Of a stretch of 6,385 nt of DNA, positions 1-6,298 are shown in pieces (position 1 is the stretch's first letter; every line of letters starts with the position of its first letter). The position numbers were made by a program, and so were the translations under genes. The notes under the pieces were generated by a model. That model saw nothing but the letters and a program-made list of their open reading frames with translations. It was not told the origin of the DNA and searched no databases. The DNA comes from JANXDG01 sp964521665 (lineage in GTDB: Bacteria; Elusimicrobiota; Endomicrobiia; DTEH01), in the NCBI GenBank assembly GCA_964521665.1, contig CAZFSG010000062.1, positions 1 through 6,385 of the forward strand, in the 5' to 3' direction.

Positions 1-453
1 TTCAAGTTGTTTAACCATAGAGATTTTTCTGTAGGTAAAACAAAAATTTGTGGTAGAGAAATACAGTTTTTAAAACCTTTTACTTATATGAATCTTAGTG
101 GGTTAGCTGTGGAGCAACATATTAAAAAGAAAAAAATTTTACCACAGGAAGTTTTGGTTATATTAGATGATTTTTCTATTAATTTAGGTTCAATACGTAT
201 ACGTCAAAGAGGTTCTTCTGGTGGACATAACGGTCTTGCTTCTATTATTGAATGGCTTAAGACAGAATATATCCCAAGAATGAGAATAGGTATAGGTCCA
301 TTACCCCCCGGTGTTGACCCAAAAGATTTTGTATTACAAAAATTTTCTCGTGAAGAGCTACCTATTGTTGCAAAAGTAAAAGACGAAGTTGTAAATTTAA
401 TAAAAAAAATAGTAAGAGAAGGTGTAGAAAATTTAACAATAGAAGTAAAATAG
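1..453 (+). CDS. pth: Peptidyl-tRNA hydrolase, C-terminal part (5' end outside window)
   Basis: Peptidyl-tRNA hydrolase cleaves the ester bond of peptidyl-tRNAs that drop off the ribosome, recycling tRNA in the cytoplasm. The frame is open from base 1 (no start codon is needed; the gene runs in from the left) to TAG at 451-453, followed three bases later by a second in-frame TAG. Visible Pth family motifs, numbered from the first codon here: TYMNLSG (Met30-Asn31, matching E. coli Met67-Asn68), the VILDD segment (Asp56, matching catalytic-site Asp93), and GGHNGL (His76-Asn77, matching His113-Asn114). The spacings 26 and 20 agree with the E. coli enzyme. RMRIGIG and the DFVLQKF segment are also typical. 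By this alignment about 37 N-terminal residues, including the catalytic His20 and Asn10, lie upstream. Nothing in the visible part looks broken. It lies 33 bases before a tRNA-Val gene. Confidence 0.96.
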   Translation, partial: FKLFNHRDFSVGKTKICGREIQFLKPFTYMNLSGLAVEQHIKKKKILPQEVLVILDDFSINLGSIRIRQRGSSGGHNGLASIIEWLKTEYIPRMRIGIGPLPPGVDPKDFVLQKFSREELPIVAKVKDEVVNLIKKIVREGVENLTIEVK

Positions 454-486
454 TGATAGTTTAACGAACCAGACAACTATATTTCT

Positions 487-560
487 GGGTGCGTAGCTCA
501 GTTGGTTAGAGTGCCGCTTTGACATGGCGGAGGTCACAGGTTCGAGTCCTGTCGCACCCA
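487..560 (+). tRNA. tRNA-Val (anticodon GAC)
   Basis: A complete 74-base cloverleaf reading GUC/GUU valine codons. The acceptor stem GGGTGCG (487-493) pairs with CGCACCC (553-559), with discriminator A at 560. The D arm is GCTC/GAGT (last pair G-T) around a loop containing GG. The anticodon stem CCGCT/GGCGG (one T-G pair) encloses the loop TTGACAT, giving anticodon GAC. The variable loop is five bases, and the T arm ACAGG/CCTGT holds the loop TTCGAGT. The 3' CCA is not encoded, since the discriminator is followed by GG, so it must be added by CCA-adding enzyme. The gene sits between pth and thrS on the same strand with short gaps, so it is probably cut out of a shared transcript. Confidence 0.97.
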
Positions 561-603
561 GGTTTATATTTTGTTTAAAAAATATTGAAAAAAATTATTT
601 CAA

Positions 604-2331
604 ATGGAAAACAAAAGAGAGTTTGATCTGCAAACATTAAGACATTCTGCTGCTCATATTTTAGCTTCTGCTGTAGTAGAATTATTCCCAGGCACAAAAT
701 TAGGTATAGGTCCTGCAATAGAAAACGGGTTTTATTACGATTTTGACTTACCTGTAAAACTTACTGAAGATGACCTTCCAAAAATTGAACAAAAGATGCT
801 GCAGATTATAGAGAAAGATTATAAGTTTATTCGGCAAGAGATAGATAAACAACAAGCAATTAAGATGTTTAAAGAACGAAACGAAATCTACAAATTAGAA
901 TTGTTAAACGAGATCAACGAAGATAAAGTTTCAATTTATATTCATAACAATTTTGTTGACTTATGTCGTGGTCCACATATAAACTCTACGGGAGAACTTA
1001 AATACTTTAAGTTGTTATCTGTTTCAGGTGCGTATTGGCGTGGTGATGAAAAAAATCCGCAACTTACAAGAATATATGGCACAGCATTTTTTACTAAAGA
1101 AGAACTTGAAAAATATCTTCAGCAACTTGAAGAAGCAAAAAAACGTGACCATAGAAAACTTGGTAGAGAACTTGAACTTTTTGATATTTATGAAGAAGAA
1201 TTTGGTAGTGGGTTAGTTTTTTGGTTACCAAAAGGTGCTATTATAAGAAAAATTATTGAAGAATATTTACGAGAGCTTCATTTAAAAAACGGATACCAAA
1301 TTGTATATACACCGCATATTGCAAAATCTGTTTTATGGGAAATTTCAGGACATTTAGGTTTCTATTCAGAATATATGTATTCACCGATGGATGTCGAAGG
1401 ACAAAAGTATATAATAAAACCAATGAACTGTCCTGGCCATGTGTTGATCTATAAATCAAAGTTGCATTCATACAAAGAGTTACCAATAAGATTGTTTGAA
1501 CTTGGCACTGTTTATAGATATGAACGTTCTGGTGTTTTACATGGTCTTATGCGTGTAAGAGGGTTTACACAAGATGATGCACATATTTTTTGTACACCAC
1601 AGCAAGTTCAACAAGAAATAATGAATCTTTTAGATACTGTAGTTAAAGTGTTAAACAAGTTTGGTTTCAAAGAATATAGTATCAAACTTTCAACACGACC
1701 ACAAAAATATATTGGAGATCTTGATAACTGGGAACTTGCAGAAAATGCGTTAAAAACTGCATTGGAGAATAAAGGATTGCCGTACGAGATAGACCCTGGT
1801 GAAGGTGTGTTTTATGGGCCAAAGATAGACCTTAAAATAAAAGATGCAATTGGTCGGTTATGGCAATGTTCTACAATACAAGTTGATTTTAACCTTCCAC
1901 AAAGGTTTGATGTTAAATATAGGGATGGTGACGGACAAGATAAATATGTGATAATGATACATCGTGCATTGTTAGGATCGCTTGAACGATTTTTTGCTGT
2001 ATTAATAGAAAACTATGCAGGTGTATTTCCTTTATGGCTTGCGCCGGTACAAGTTAAAATTTTACCGATAAGTGATAAATTTTTAGATTATTCAAAGAAA
2101 ATTTTATTACAACTACAAAATAATGGGTTTCGTGTAGAACTTGATGATTCTGAAACAACTTTGCAGTACAAAATACGTGTTGCAATTTCTCAAAAAATAC
2201 CATATGTTGTTATAATAGGACAAAAAGAACAACAGGAAAATAAAATTTCAGTACGAAAATATGGCTCTGATAAAACTGAAATGTTTGATTTAGAAATGTT
2301 TGTAGAAAAACTGAAGTTAGAGTTAGAGTAG
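604..2331 (+). CDS. thrS: Threonyl-tRNA synthetase lacking the N-terminal TGS domain
   Basis: ThrRS activates threonine with ATP, charges tRNA-Thr and removes mischarged serine. The 575-residue protein starts directly in the editing (N2/SAD) domain: HSAAH (His14, His18) and CRGPH (Cys121, His125) are its metal/active-site motifs. The class II core follows at about 205-470: zinc ligands Cys276 (MNCPGH), His327 (DDAHIF) and His453 (MIHRALLGS), with spacings 51 and 126 identical to E. coli Cys334/His385/His511. Motif 2 Arg305 (YRYE) and motif 3 Arg462 (LERF) are present. Residues about 480-570 form the anticodon-binding domain. E. coli ThrRS is about 640 residues; the missing part is the TGS (N1) domain. 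The frame has a TGA at 586-588 and the tRNA ends at 560, so no longer start is possible. There is no clear Shine-Dalgarno before ATG 604. Catalysis and editing should be intact. Confidence 0.97.
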   Translation: MENKREFDLQTLRHSAAHILASAVVELFPGTKLGIGPAIENGFYYDFDLPVKLTEDDLPKIEQKMLQIIEKDYKFIRQEIDKQQAIKMFKERNEIYKLELLNEINEDKVSIYIHNNFVDLCRGPHINSTGELKYFKLLSVSGAYWRGDEKNPQLTRIYGTAFFTKEELEKYLQQLEEAKKRDHRKLGRELELFDIYEEEFGSGLVFWLPKGAIIRKIIEEYLRELHLKNGYQIVYTPHIAKSVLWEISGHLGFYSEYMYSPMDVEGQKYIIKPMNCPGHVLIYKSKLHSYKELPIRLFELGTVYRYERSGVLHGLMRVRGFTQDDAHIFCTPQQVQQEIMNLLDTVVKVLNKFGFKEYSIKLSTRPQKYIGDLDNWELAENALKTALENKGLPYEIDPGEGVFYGPKIDLKIKDAIGRLWQCSTIQVDFNLPQRFDVKYRDGDGQDKYVIMIHRALLGSLERFFAVLIENYAGVFPLWLAPVQVKILPISDKFLDYSKKILLQLQNNGFRVELDDSETTLQYKIRVAISQKIPYVVIIGQKEQQENKISVRKYGSDKTEMFDLEMFVEKLKLELE

Positions 2332-2455
2332 TATATTCAATAAAACAAAAACACTTACTCAGCAAAATCTCTGAAAAAATTTTATGTGTTGAAGTGAAAG
2401 GGAGTAATAAACAGTATATTTTTTCAACCAGTAGTTCCAAATAAACTCGATTTAT

Positions 2456-2462
2456 AGGGAGG
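2456..2462 (+). promoter_or_regulatory. Strong ribosome-binding site of the broken symporter gene
   Basis: AGGGAGG lies five bases before ATG 2468. It fixes the original start of the symporter reading frame even though that frame is lost after a few codons. The two neighbouring intact genes have no comparable site before their starts. The 136-base gap behind thrS (2332-2467) otherwise shows no convincing promoter and no GC-rich terminator hairpin; only a weak AT palindrome (ATAAA-CTCGA-TTTAT) sits just before this site. Confidence 0.75.
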
Positions 2463-2467
2463 AAAAA

Positions 2468-4245
2468 ATGGATACTACAATACCAAATAATAGATTGGAT
2501 AATAGTAGGGTTGTATATTGTAGGTGCTATAGTAGCTGGTATGTTATTATCAAAAAGCGACACATGATGTTTCTTCATATTTTGTTTCAGGTAGAAACCT
2601 ACCTTGGTGGTTGTTAGGAACTTCAATGGTAGCAACAACATTCGCTGTTGATACACCACTTGCTGTTTCAGGATTAGTTATTTCCCAGGGTATAGCAGGA
2701 AACTGGTATTGGTGGACAGGTGTGTTCAGTGGTATGTTAGGAATGTTTTTATATTCACATTTATGGCGTCGTCCCGAAATTATTACAGATACACAATTGG
2801 TTGAATTAAGATATTCAGGTAAAAAAGCAGCGTTCCTACGTGGGTTCAGAGCAGTGTATTTTTCTATTGTATACAACTGTATAGTTATGGGATGGGTGAA
2901 CCTTGCAATGGCAAAAATTTTGTCAGAAACATTAAGTTTGCCCAAACTTCAAGCAACAGGATTGTGTTTTATAACAACAGTTATATATACAGCATCAGCA
3001 GGTTTATGGGGTGTGGTGGTAACAGATTTTTTTCAGTTTGCAATAGCAATGTTTGGTGCAATAATTATGGCAGTCATTGTTGTTACAAAAATAGGTGGGA
3101 TGAATGTTATATTATCAAAACTTTCTGAAATTTATGGTGTGCAATGTGCAACTGATATGACAAAACTTATCCCAATAAATTCTGCGTTACTTCTATTCAG
3201 TTTTTCCCTTATTTATATAGGTTTACAATGGTAGTCAACTGGGAATACTGACGGAGGTGGATATTTTGCACAACGTATGCTTGCTGCTAAAAATGAACTT
3301 CATGCAAAAATAGGTTTTCTATGGGGAAATATAGCACATTATATTCTTCGTAGTTGGCCTTGGGTTGTATGTGGTCTTGCAGCTGCTGTAGTATATTACA
3401 AACTTGACCCAGAAAGTGGAAAACTCGTCTATGCAATAGGAACAAAAGCAGGACAAGTTGCTGACCCTGAAGTAGGATTATTCGTTTAATGATTGATTAT
3501 TTCCCATCAGGATTGTTAGGACTAATGTTAGCATCATTTGTTGCTGCATATATGTCAACAATTGACACACAGCTTAACTGGGGTGCTGGATATCTTATAA
3601 ACGATTTTTATAAACGTTTTATTGTAAAAAATGCGTCTGAAAAACATTATGTTACAATGTCAGTTATTGTAACAGTGTTTATAGCTTTATGTGGTGCTGG
3701 AATGACACTTTTTTATGGGTTCTATTTCAGGTGCATGGTTTTTATTAACAGCAATAAACGCGGGTATTGGTGTTGTATATTTACTTAGATGGTATTGGTG
3801 GCGTGTTTCTGCATATATTGAGATTGCAGCGATAACTGCTGCGTTTATAGTAACATTTGTTTTATTTAAATTTACAAAAATTAGGTTCCCAATAAGTTTG
3901 TTATATAGTATACCTATATCTTTATTTGTATGGTTAACAATAACTTTTTTAACACCGCCTGTTGAAAAAGAACGATTGATAGAATTTTATAAAAAAGTTC
4001 GTCCCGGTGGTCCTGGTTGGGAAAAAATTGCTAAAGAAATACCTGGTTGTGAAAACGATAATATTGGTATTCATAGATTTATAGGATGGTTTTGTGATGT
4101 GGTTGCGGTGTATGGTATAATGTTAGGTATTGGCGATTTGTTGTTACATAAAACTTTTTTAACAATAATATATTTAATTTTAGGTATTGCAGGTTTCTGT
4201 GGAGTATATAAATGTGTAAAAATTGAAATAAAACAAGCAAGATAA
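2468..4245 (+). pseudogene. SSS-family sodium/solute symporter, broken by four frameshifts and an amber codon
   Basis: Joined across its breaks this reads as a polytopic membrane protein of about 590 residues of the sodium:solute symporter family (TC 2.A.21), normally taking up a small organic solute with sodium; the substrate cannot be told. Recognisable stretches in order are IDWIIVGLYIVGAIVAG (first membrane helix), SGRNLPWWLLGTSMVATTF, ELRYSGKKAAFLRGFRA, DGGGYFAQRMLAAKNE, FPSGLLGLMLASFVAAYMST-IDT, NDFYKRF and LLRWYWWR. The pieces lie in different frames: ATG 2468 to about 2489; about 2490 to 2551; 2557 to 3231; amber TAG 3232-3234 where a second Trp is expected; 3235 to 3486 in the same frame; 3489 to about 3710; 3715 to the TAA at 4243-4245. 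Breaks are near 2471-2489 (one extra base), at A5 2552-2556 (one extra), at about 3485-3488 (one base missing) and at T6 3709-3714 (one extra). Protein conservation on both sides of each break is good, so decay is recent or the errors are technical. Several pieces could be mistaken for separate small genes. Confidence 0.88.
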
Positions 4246-4299
4246 GTTATTATGTTTCCGTATCTTACAACAAAAAACAATCTATAACACACTGTAGTT

Positions 4300-4315
4300 G
4301 CAAACCTTAGTTTGC
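4300..4315 (+). repeat. Short perfect inverted repeat, possible hairpin
   Basis: GCAAAC (4300-4305) and GTTTGC (4310-4315) are exact reverse complements around a four-base loop CTTA, 55 bases after the symporter stop codon. It could help end the symporter transcript, but only TTT follows before AAAA, so it is not a good intrinsic terminator. It could equally be part of a small dispersed repeat joined to the next element. Confidence 0.4.
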
Positions 4316-4340
4316 TTTAAAAGAGAGGATGTAAAGAGTG

Positions 4341-4428
4341 TTCCCTCTAATAAAAGGGGACAACAAGGATGTGTTTTTATTACCCACCCCCTGGATGCTT
4401 CCCATTCACTTTCCTCTTAATAGAGGTG
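4341..4428. repeat. Degenerate multi-hairpin intergenic repeat
   Basis: This stretch is much richer in G and C blocks than its surroundings and has three imperfect palindromes in a row. CCCT 4343-4346 pairs with AGGG 4355-4358. GGATGTGT (4367-4374) can pair with most of ACCCACCCC (4382-4390) around an AT-rich loop. CCTCT 4413-4417 pairs perfectly with AGAGG 4422-4426 around TAAT. The layout resembles the REP/MITE-like repeats with CCCTCT...GGGG, TACCCACCCC and CCTCT...AGAGG blocks that I recall between genes in various bacterial genomes. Base changes in the stems suggest an old copy. Only one copy is visible here, so the dispersed nature is inferred. Confidence 0.55.
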
Positions 4429-4494
4429 ATAAGATTTACCTACATACAGATTTTCTAAAGAATTACTTTTTTGCCACACCTATATGTTTATACA

Positions 4495-4602
4495 CTATTT
4501 CGTTACTAAAAAAACGAGTTTCCGTCCGTACATTCCTGTAGCTACAACATGATCTTTGTTATATCTTCCAAACATATTTTTTGTTTTAATGTCCAAAAAT
4601 TG
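4495..4602 (-). pseudogene. C-terminal remnant of a probable tyrosine recombinase (phage-type integrase)
   Basis: On the minus strand a frame enters from the gap at 4602 and stays open for 35 codons to TAG (4497-4495). It reads DIKTKNMFGRYNK near its start, which resembles the GHKT(R/K)xMFxRYN segment that ends the catalytic domain of many phage-type integrases, where the Tyr of RYN attacks DNA; that Tyr is residue 14 here (codon 4563-4561). The preceding Gly-His is replaced by Asp-Ile, so the usual box II His/Trp position is not conserved. The tail after RYN is short and not clearly family-like. The rest of the gene, if present, lies in the gap; the 63 bases on the other side are too few to test. 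The match rests on about a dozen residues, so a chance frame is possible, but the reading is better than expected from AT-rich noise. Confidence 0.5.
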
Positions 4603-4702
4603 NNNNNNNNNNNNNNNNNNNNNNNNNNNNNNNNNNNNNNNNNNNNNNNNNNNNNNNNNNNNNNNNNNNNNNNNNNNNNNNNNNNNNNNNNNNNNNNNNN
4701 NN
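4603..4702. other. Assembly gap (100 Ns)
   Basis: Exactly 100 undetermined bases, the conventional filler for a scaffold gap of unknown length. The real distance between the recombinase remnant and the MEMO gene is therefore unknown, and any gene in it is invisible. Confidence 0.98.
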
Positions 4703-4721
4703 TATAGATTTTTTTATAATG

Positions 4722-4750
4722 TTGAACTCCATTTCTAAATTATATATAAC
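4722..4750 (+). promoter_or_regulatory. Candidate sigma-70-type promoter for the MEMO-AMMECR1 gene
   Basis: TTGAAC (4722-4727) and TATAAC (4745-4750) are separated by 17 bases, matching the -35/-10 layout with 4/6 and 5/6 consensus bases. Transcription would start near 4757, leaving a leader of only about nine bases before ATG 4766; that fits the absence of any Shine-Dalgarno there. A second TATAAT lies at 4715-4720, but its -35 region would fall in the gap. In DNA this AT-rich such matches arise by chance. Confidence 0.35.
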
Positions 4751-4765
4751 TAAATTGTTAAAATT

Positions 4766-6298
4766 ATGAGATTTAAAATAAATTGGTGTTTTAAACTTTT
4801 TATTTTTATAATATTATTTTTTATAATGCAAAAAGAATCTTTCTCAAGACAACCATCAGTTGCAGGACAGTTTTATCCAGCACAACCTCCTGAACTAAAA
4901 ACCACAATAAAATCATATTTTGATAAAATAAAAGATTTACCTCAACCTGAAGGGACACTTTTAGGACTTATCTCGCCACATGCAGGATATATTTTTTCAG
5001 GACAAGTTGCAGCGTATTCATACAAGTTTTTATCTCAATACAAGTTTGATAATCCTATAATTATACTTATTGGTCAATCACATTATTTTCATCTTTCTAA
5101 TGCAGTTTTGTATTCTAAAGACAGTTTTTTGACACCGTTAGGTGAAGTAAAGATTGAAAAAAAGTTTATTGATATACTTTTAGAGAAAAAAGAATTGTTT
5201 TCTGATCAAGAAACACCTCATTTACCTGAACATTCATTAGAAGTACAAATACCATTTTTGCAATATGTATATTCTAATAATTTCACAATTGTCCCTATAT
5301 TAGTAAGCAGGTTTGATTATGAAAAATCTTATAGGATCGCATCTATTATTGCTGAGACAATAAAGAATTATTCTACGAAAAGAAAGATTATAATTGTATG
5401 TTCTACAGACATGTCTCATTATCCAAAATATGACGATGCAGTAAAAATTGATAGCCAAGCAATAGAGCTTCTAAAAAAATATGATCCTAAAAAATACTTT
5501 GAAGAACTACCAAAACTTGAACGGACAAAAATTGCAAACTTACATTGTGTATTTTGTGGTGATACAGCAGTTGGGATTACTTTAATTGCTACAAAACTTT
5601 TAGGTGGCGATAAAGTTTTAGTTTTGAAATATGCCAACTCAGGCGATGTTGAATTATATGGTGATAAATCCCGTGTTGTAGGATATGTTTCAGCAGCGTT
5701 TGTAAAAAGTGTTTCTACTAAGGAGGGACAAAAAAGTATGAAAGAAACAGAATTTAAAATTTCTTTAGAAAACCAAAAAATACTTTTGTCTCTCGCAAGA
5801 AAAACAATTGAAGAATATCTTAAAACAGGTAAAGTTTTAGAATATAAAACTGATAACAAAGAACTTTTAACACCATCAGCAGTGTTTGTCACTTTGACAA
5901 AAAAAGGTGAACTTCGTGGTTGTATCGGGACAACATTTCCACAATATCCGTTGTATCAAGCAGTGATAAACATGGCAATTGCAGCTGCTACTGAAGATCC
6001 AAGATTCCCCCCAGTTACTCTTGATGAACTTAAAGATATAAAAATAGAGATCTCTATACTTTCACCACTTAAACGTGTGTTCTCACATAAAGATATAAAG
6101 GAAAAAGTTCATGGTGTAGTAGTAAGAAGAGAAGGTAGAAGTGGTTTATTTTTACCACAAGTGTGGGAACAACTACCTAAAAAAGAAGAGTTTTTATCTC
6201 AGTTATGTTGGGGTAAAGCAGGTTTACCACCTAATGCTTGGCAGGATCCTAAAACTGAACTTTATGTCTTTACAGTATTTGCATTTGAAGAAGAATAG
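4766..6298 (+). CDS. Fused MEMO1-like / AMMECR1-like protein (AmmeMemoRadiSam proteins B + A)
   Basis: A 510-residue chain with two domains usually encoded by separate genes or fused. Residues about 27-313 are MEMO1-like: RQPSVAGQFYP opens the fold, and the metal-site residues of this family are present as His72 (SPHAGY), His106 (GQSHYF) and Cys264 (the CG of FCGDTAVG), with EHSLEVQIPFL (155-165) and STDMSHY (Asp215, His218) also conserved. Residues about 335-508 are AMMECR1-like, with LRGCIG (383-388), EDPRFPPVT, LFLPQVWEQLP and CWGKAGLPP. The family often sits with a radical SAM gene, suggesting a shared modification role, but the reaction is not established. Residues 1-10 are basic and 11-20 almost wholly hydrophobic, like a signal peptide or membrane anchor. 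A second ATG at 4826 (Met21) would give a cytosolic protein, and neither start has a Shine-Dalgarno. A strong internal site precedes Met325. It stands alone here. Confidence 0.93.
   Translation: MRFKINWCFKLFIFIILFFIMQKESFSRQPSVAGQFYPAQPPELKTTIKSYFDKIKDLPQPEGTLLGLISPHAGYIFSGQVAAYSYKFLSQYKFDNPIIILIGQSHYFHLSNAVLYSKDSFLTPLGEVKIEKKFIDILLEKKELFSDQETPHLPEHSLEVQIPFLQYVYSNNFTIVPILVSRFDYEKSYRIASIIAETIKNYSTKRKIIIVCSTDMSHYPKYDDAVKIDSQAIELLKKYDPKKYFEELPKLERTKIANLHCVFCGDTAVGITLIATKLLGGDKVLVLKYANSGDVELYGDKSRVVGYVSAAFVKSVSTKEGQKSMKETEFKISLENQKILLSLARKTIEEYLKTGKVLEYKTDNKELLTPSAVFVTLTKKGELRGCIGTTFPQYPLYQAVINMAIAAATEDPRFPPVTLDELKDIKIEISILSPLKRVFSHKDIKEKVHGVVVRREGRSGLFLPQVWEQLPKKEEFLSQLCWGKAGLPPNAWQDPKTELYVFTVFAFEEE
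5720..5740 (+). promoter_or_regulatory. Internal ribosome-binding site and in-frame ATG at the domain junction
   Basis: AAGGAGGG (5720-5727) is a near-perfect Shine-Dalgarno, followed by ATG 5738-5740, which is in frame with the fusion gene (Met325). The spacing from GGAGG to ATG is about 11 bases, slightly long but workable. Met325 lies some ten residues before the AMMECR1 domain, where a free-standing AMMECR1 gene would start. A TAA at 5719-5721 overlaps the site in another frame, giving the classic stop/Shine-Dalgarno arrangement of adjoining operon genes. Translation from here would make a 186-residue AMMECR1-only protein. Confidence 0.6.

Larger units (their letters stand above)
4246..4765. 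other. 520-base stretch without an intact gene
   Basis: Between the symporter stop and the MEMO start there is no intact coding region. It holds, left to right, a short perfect hairpin (4300-4315), a degenerate GC-rich multi-hairpin repeat (4341-4428), a minus-strand recombinase remnant (4495-4602), an assembly gap (4603-4702) and a candidate promoter (4722-4750). These are listed separately. The rest is AT-rich filler. Confidence 0.8.

Noticed and set aside
1253..1486. Minus-strand open frame inside thrS
   Set aside because: It is a shadow of a conserved ThrRS core with no ribosome-binding site; the same holds for the minus-strand frames at 204-476, 2210-2659, 2550-2945, 4071-4292 and 5419-5892.
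2332..2467. Promoter, terminator or regulatory leader between thrS and the symporter
   Set aside because: Only poor box combinations with wrong spacing (such as TTGAAG with TATATT 20 bases later) and a weak AT palindrome were found; nothing beyond the Shine-Dalgarno is supportable.
2552..3715. Programmed frameshifting in the symporter at A5 (2552-2556) or TTTTTTA (3709-3715)
   Set aside because: The A5 run is too short for an A AAA AAG heptamer. The TTTTTTA heptamer is out of phase for -1 slippage, and the shift needed there is +1. With two further frameshifts and an amber codon, decay or error is simpler.
4338..4541. Plus-strand open frame of 67 codons
   Set aside because: It is built from the palindromic repeat and the reverse strand of the integrase-like remnant; it has no Shine-Dalgarno and no recognisable protein pattern.
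4556..4738. Plus-strand open frame across the N gap
   Set aside because: Most of it is undetermined sequence, and the rest lies opposite the minus-strand remnant.
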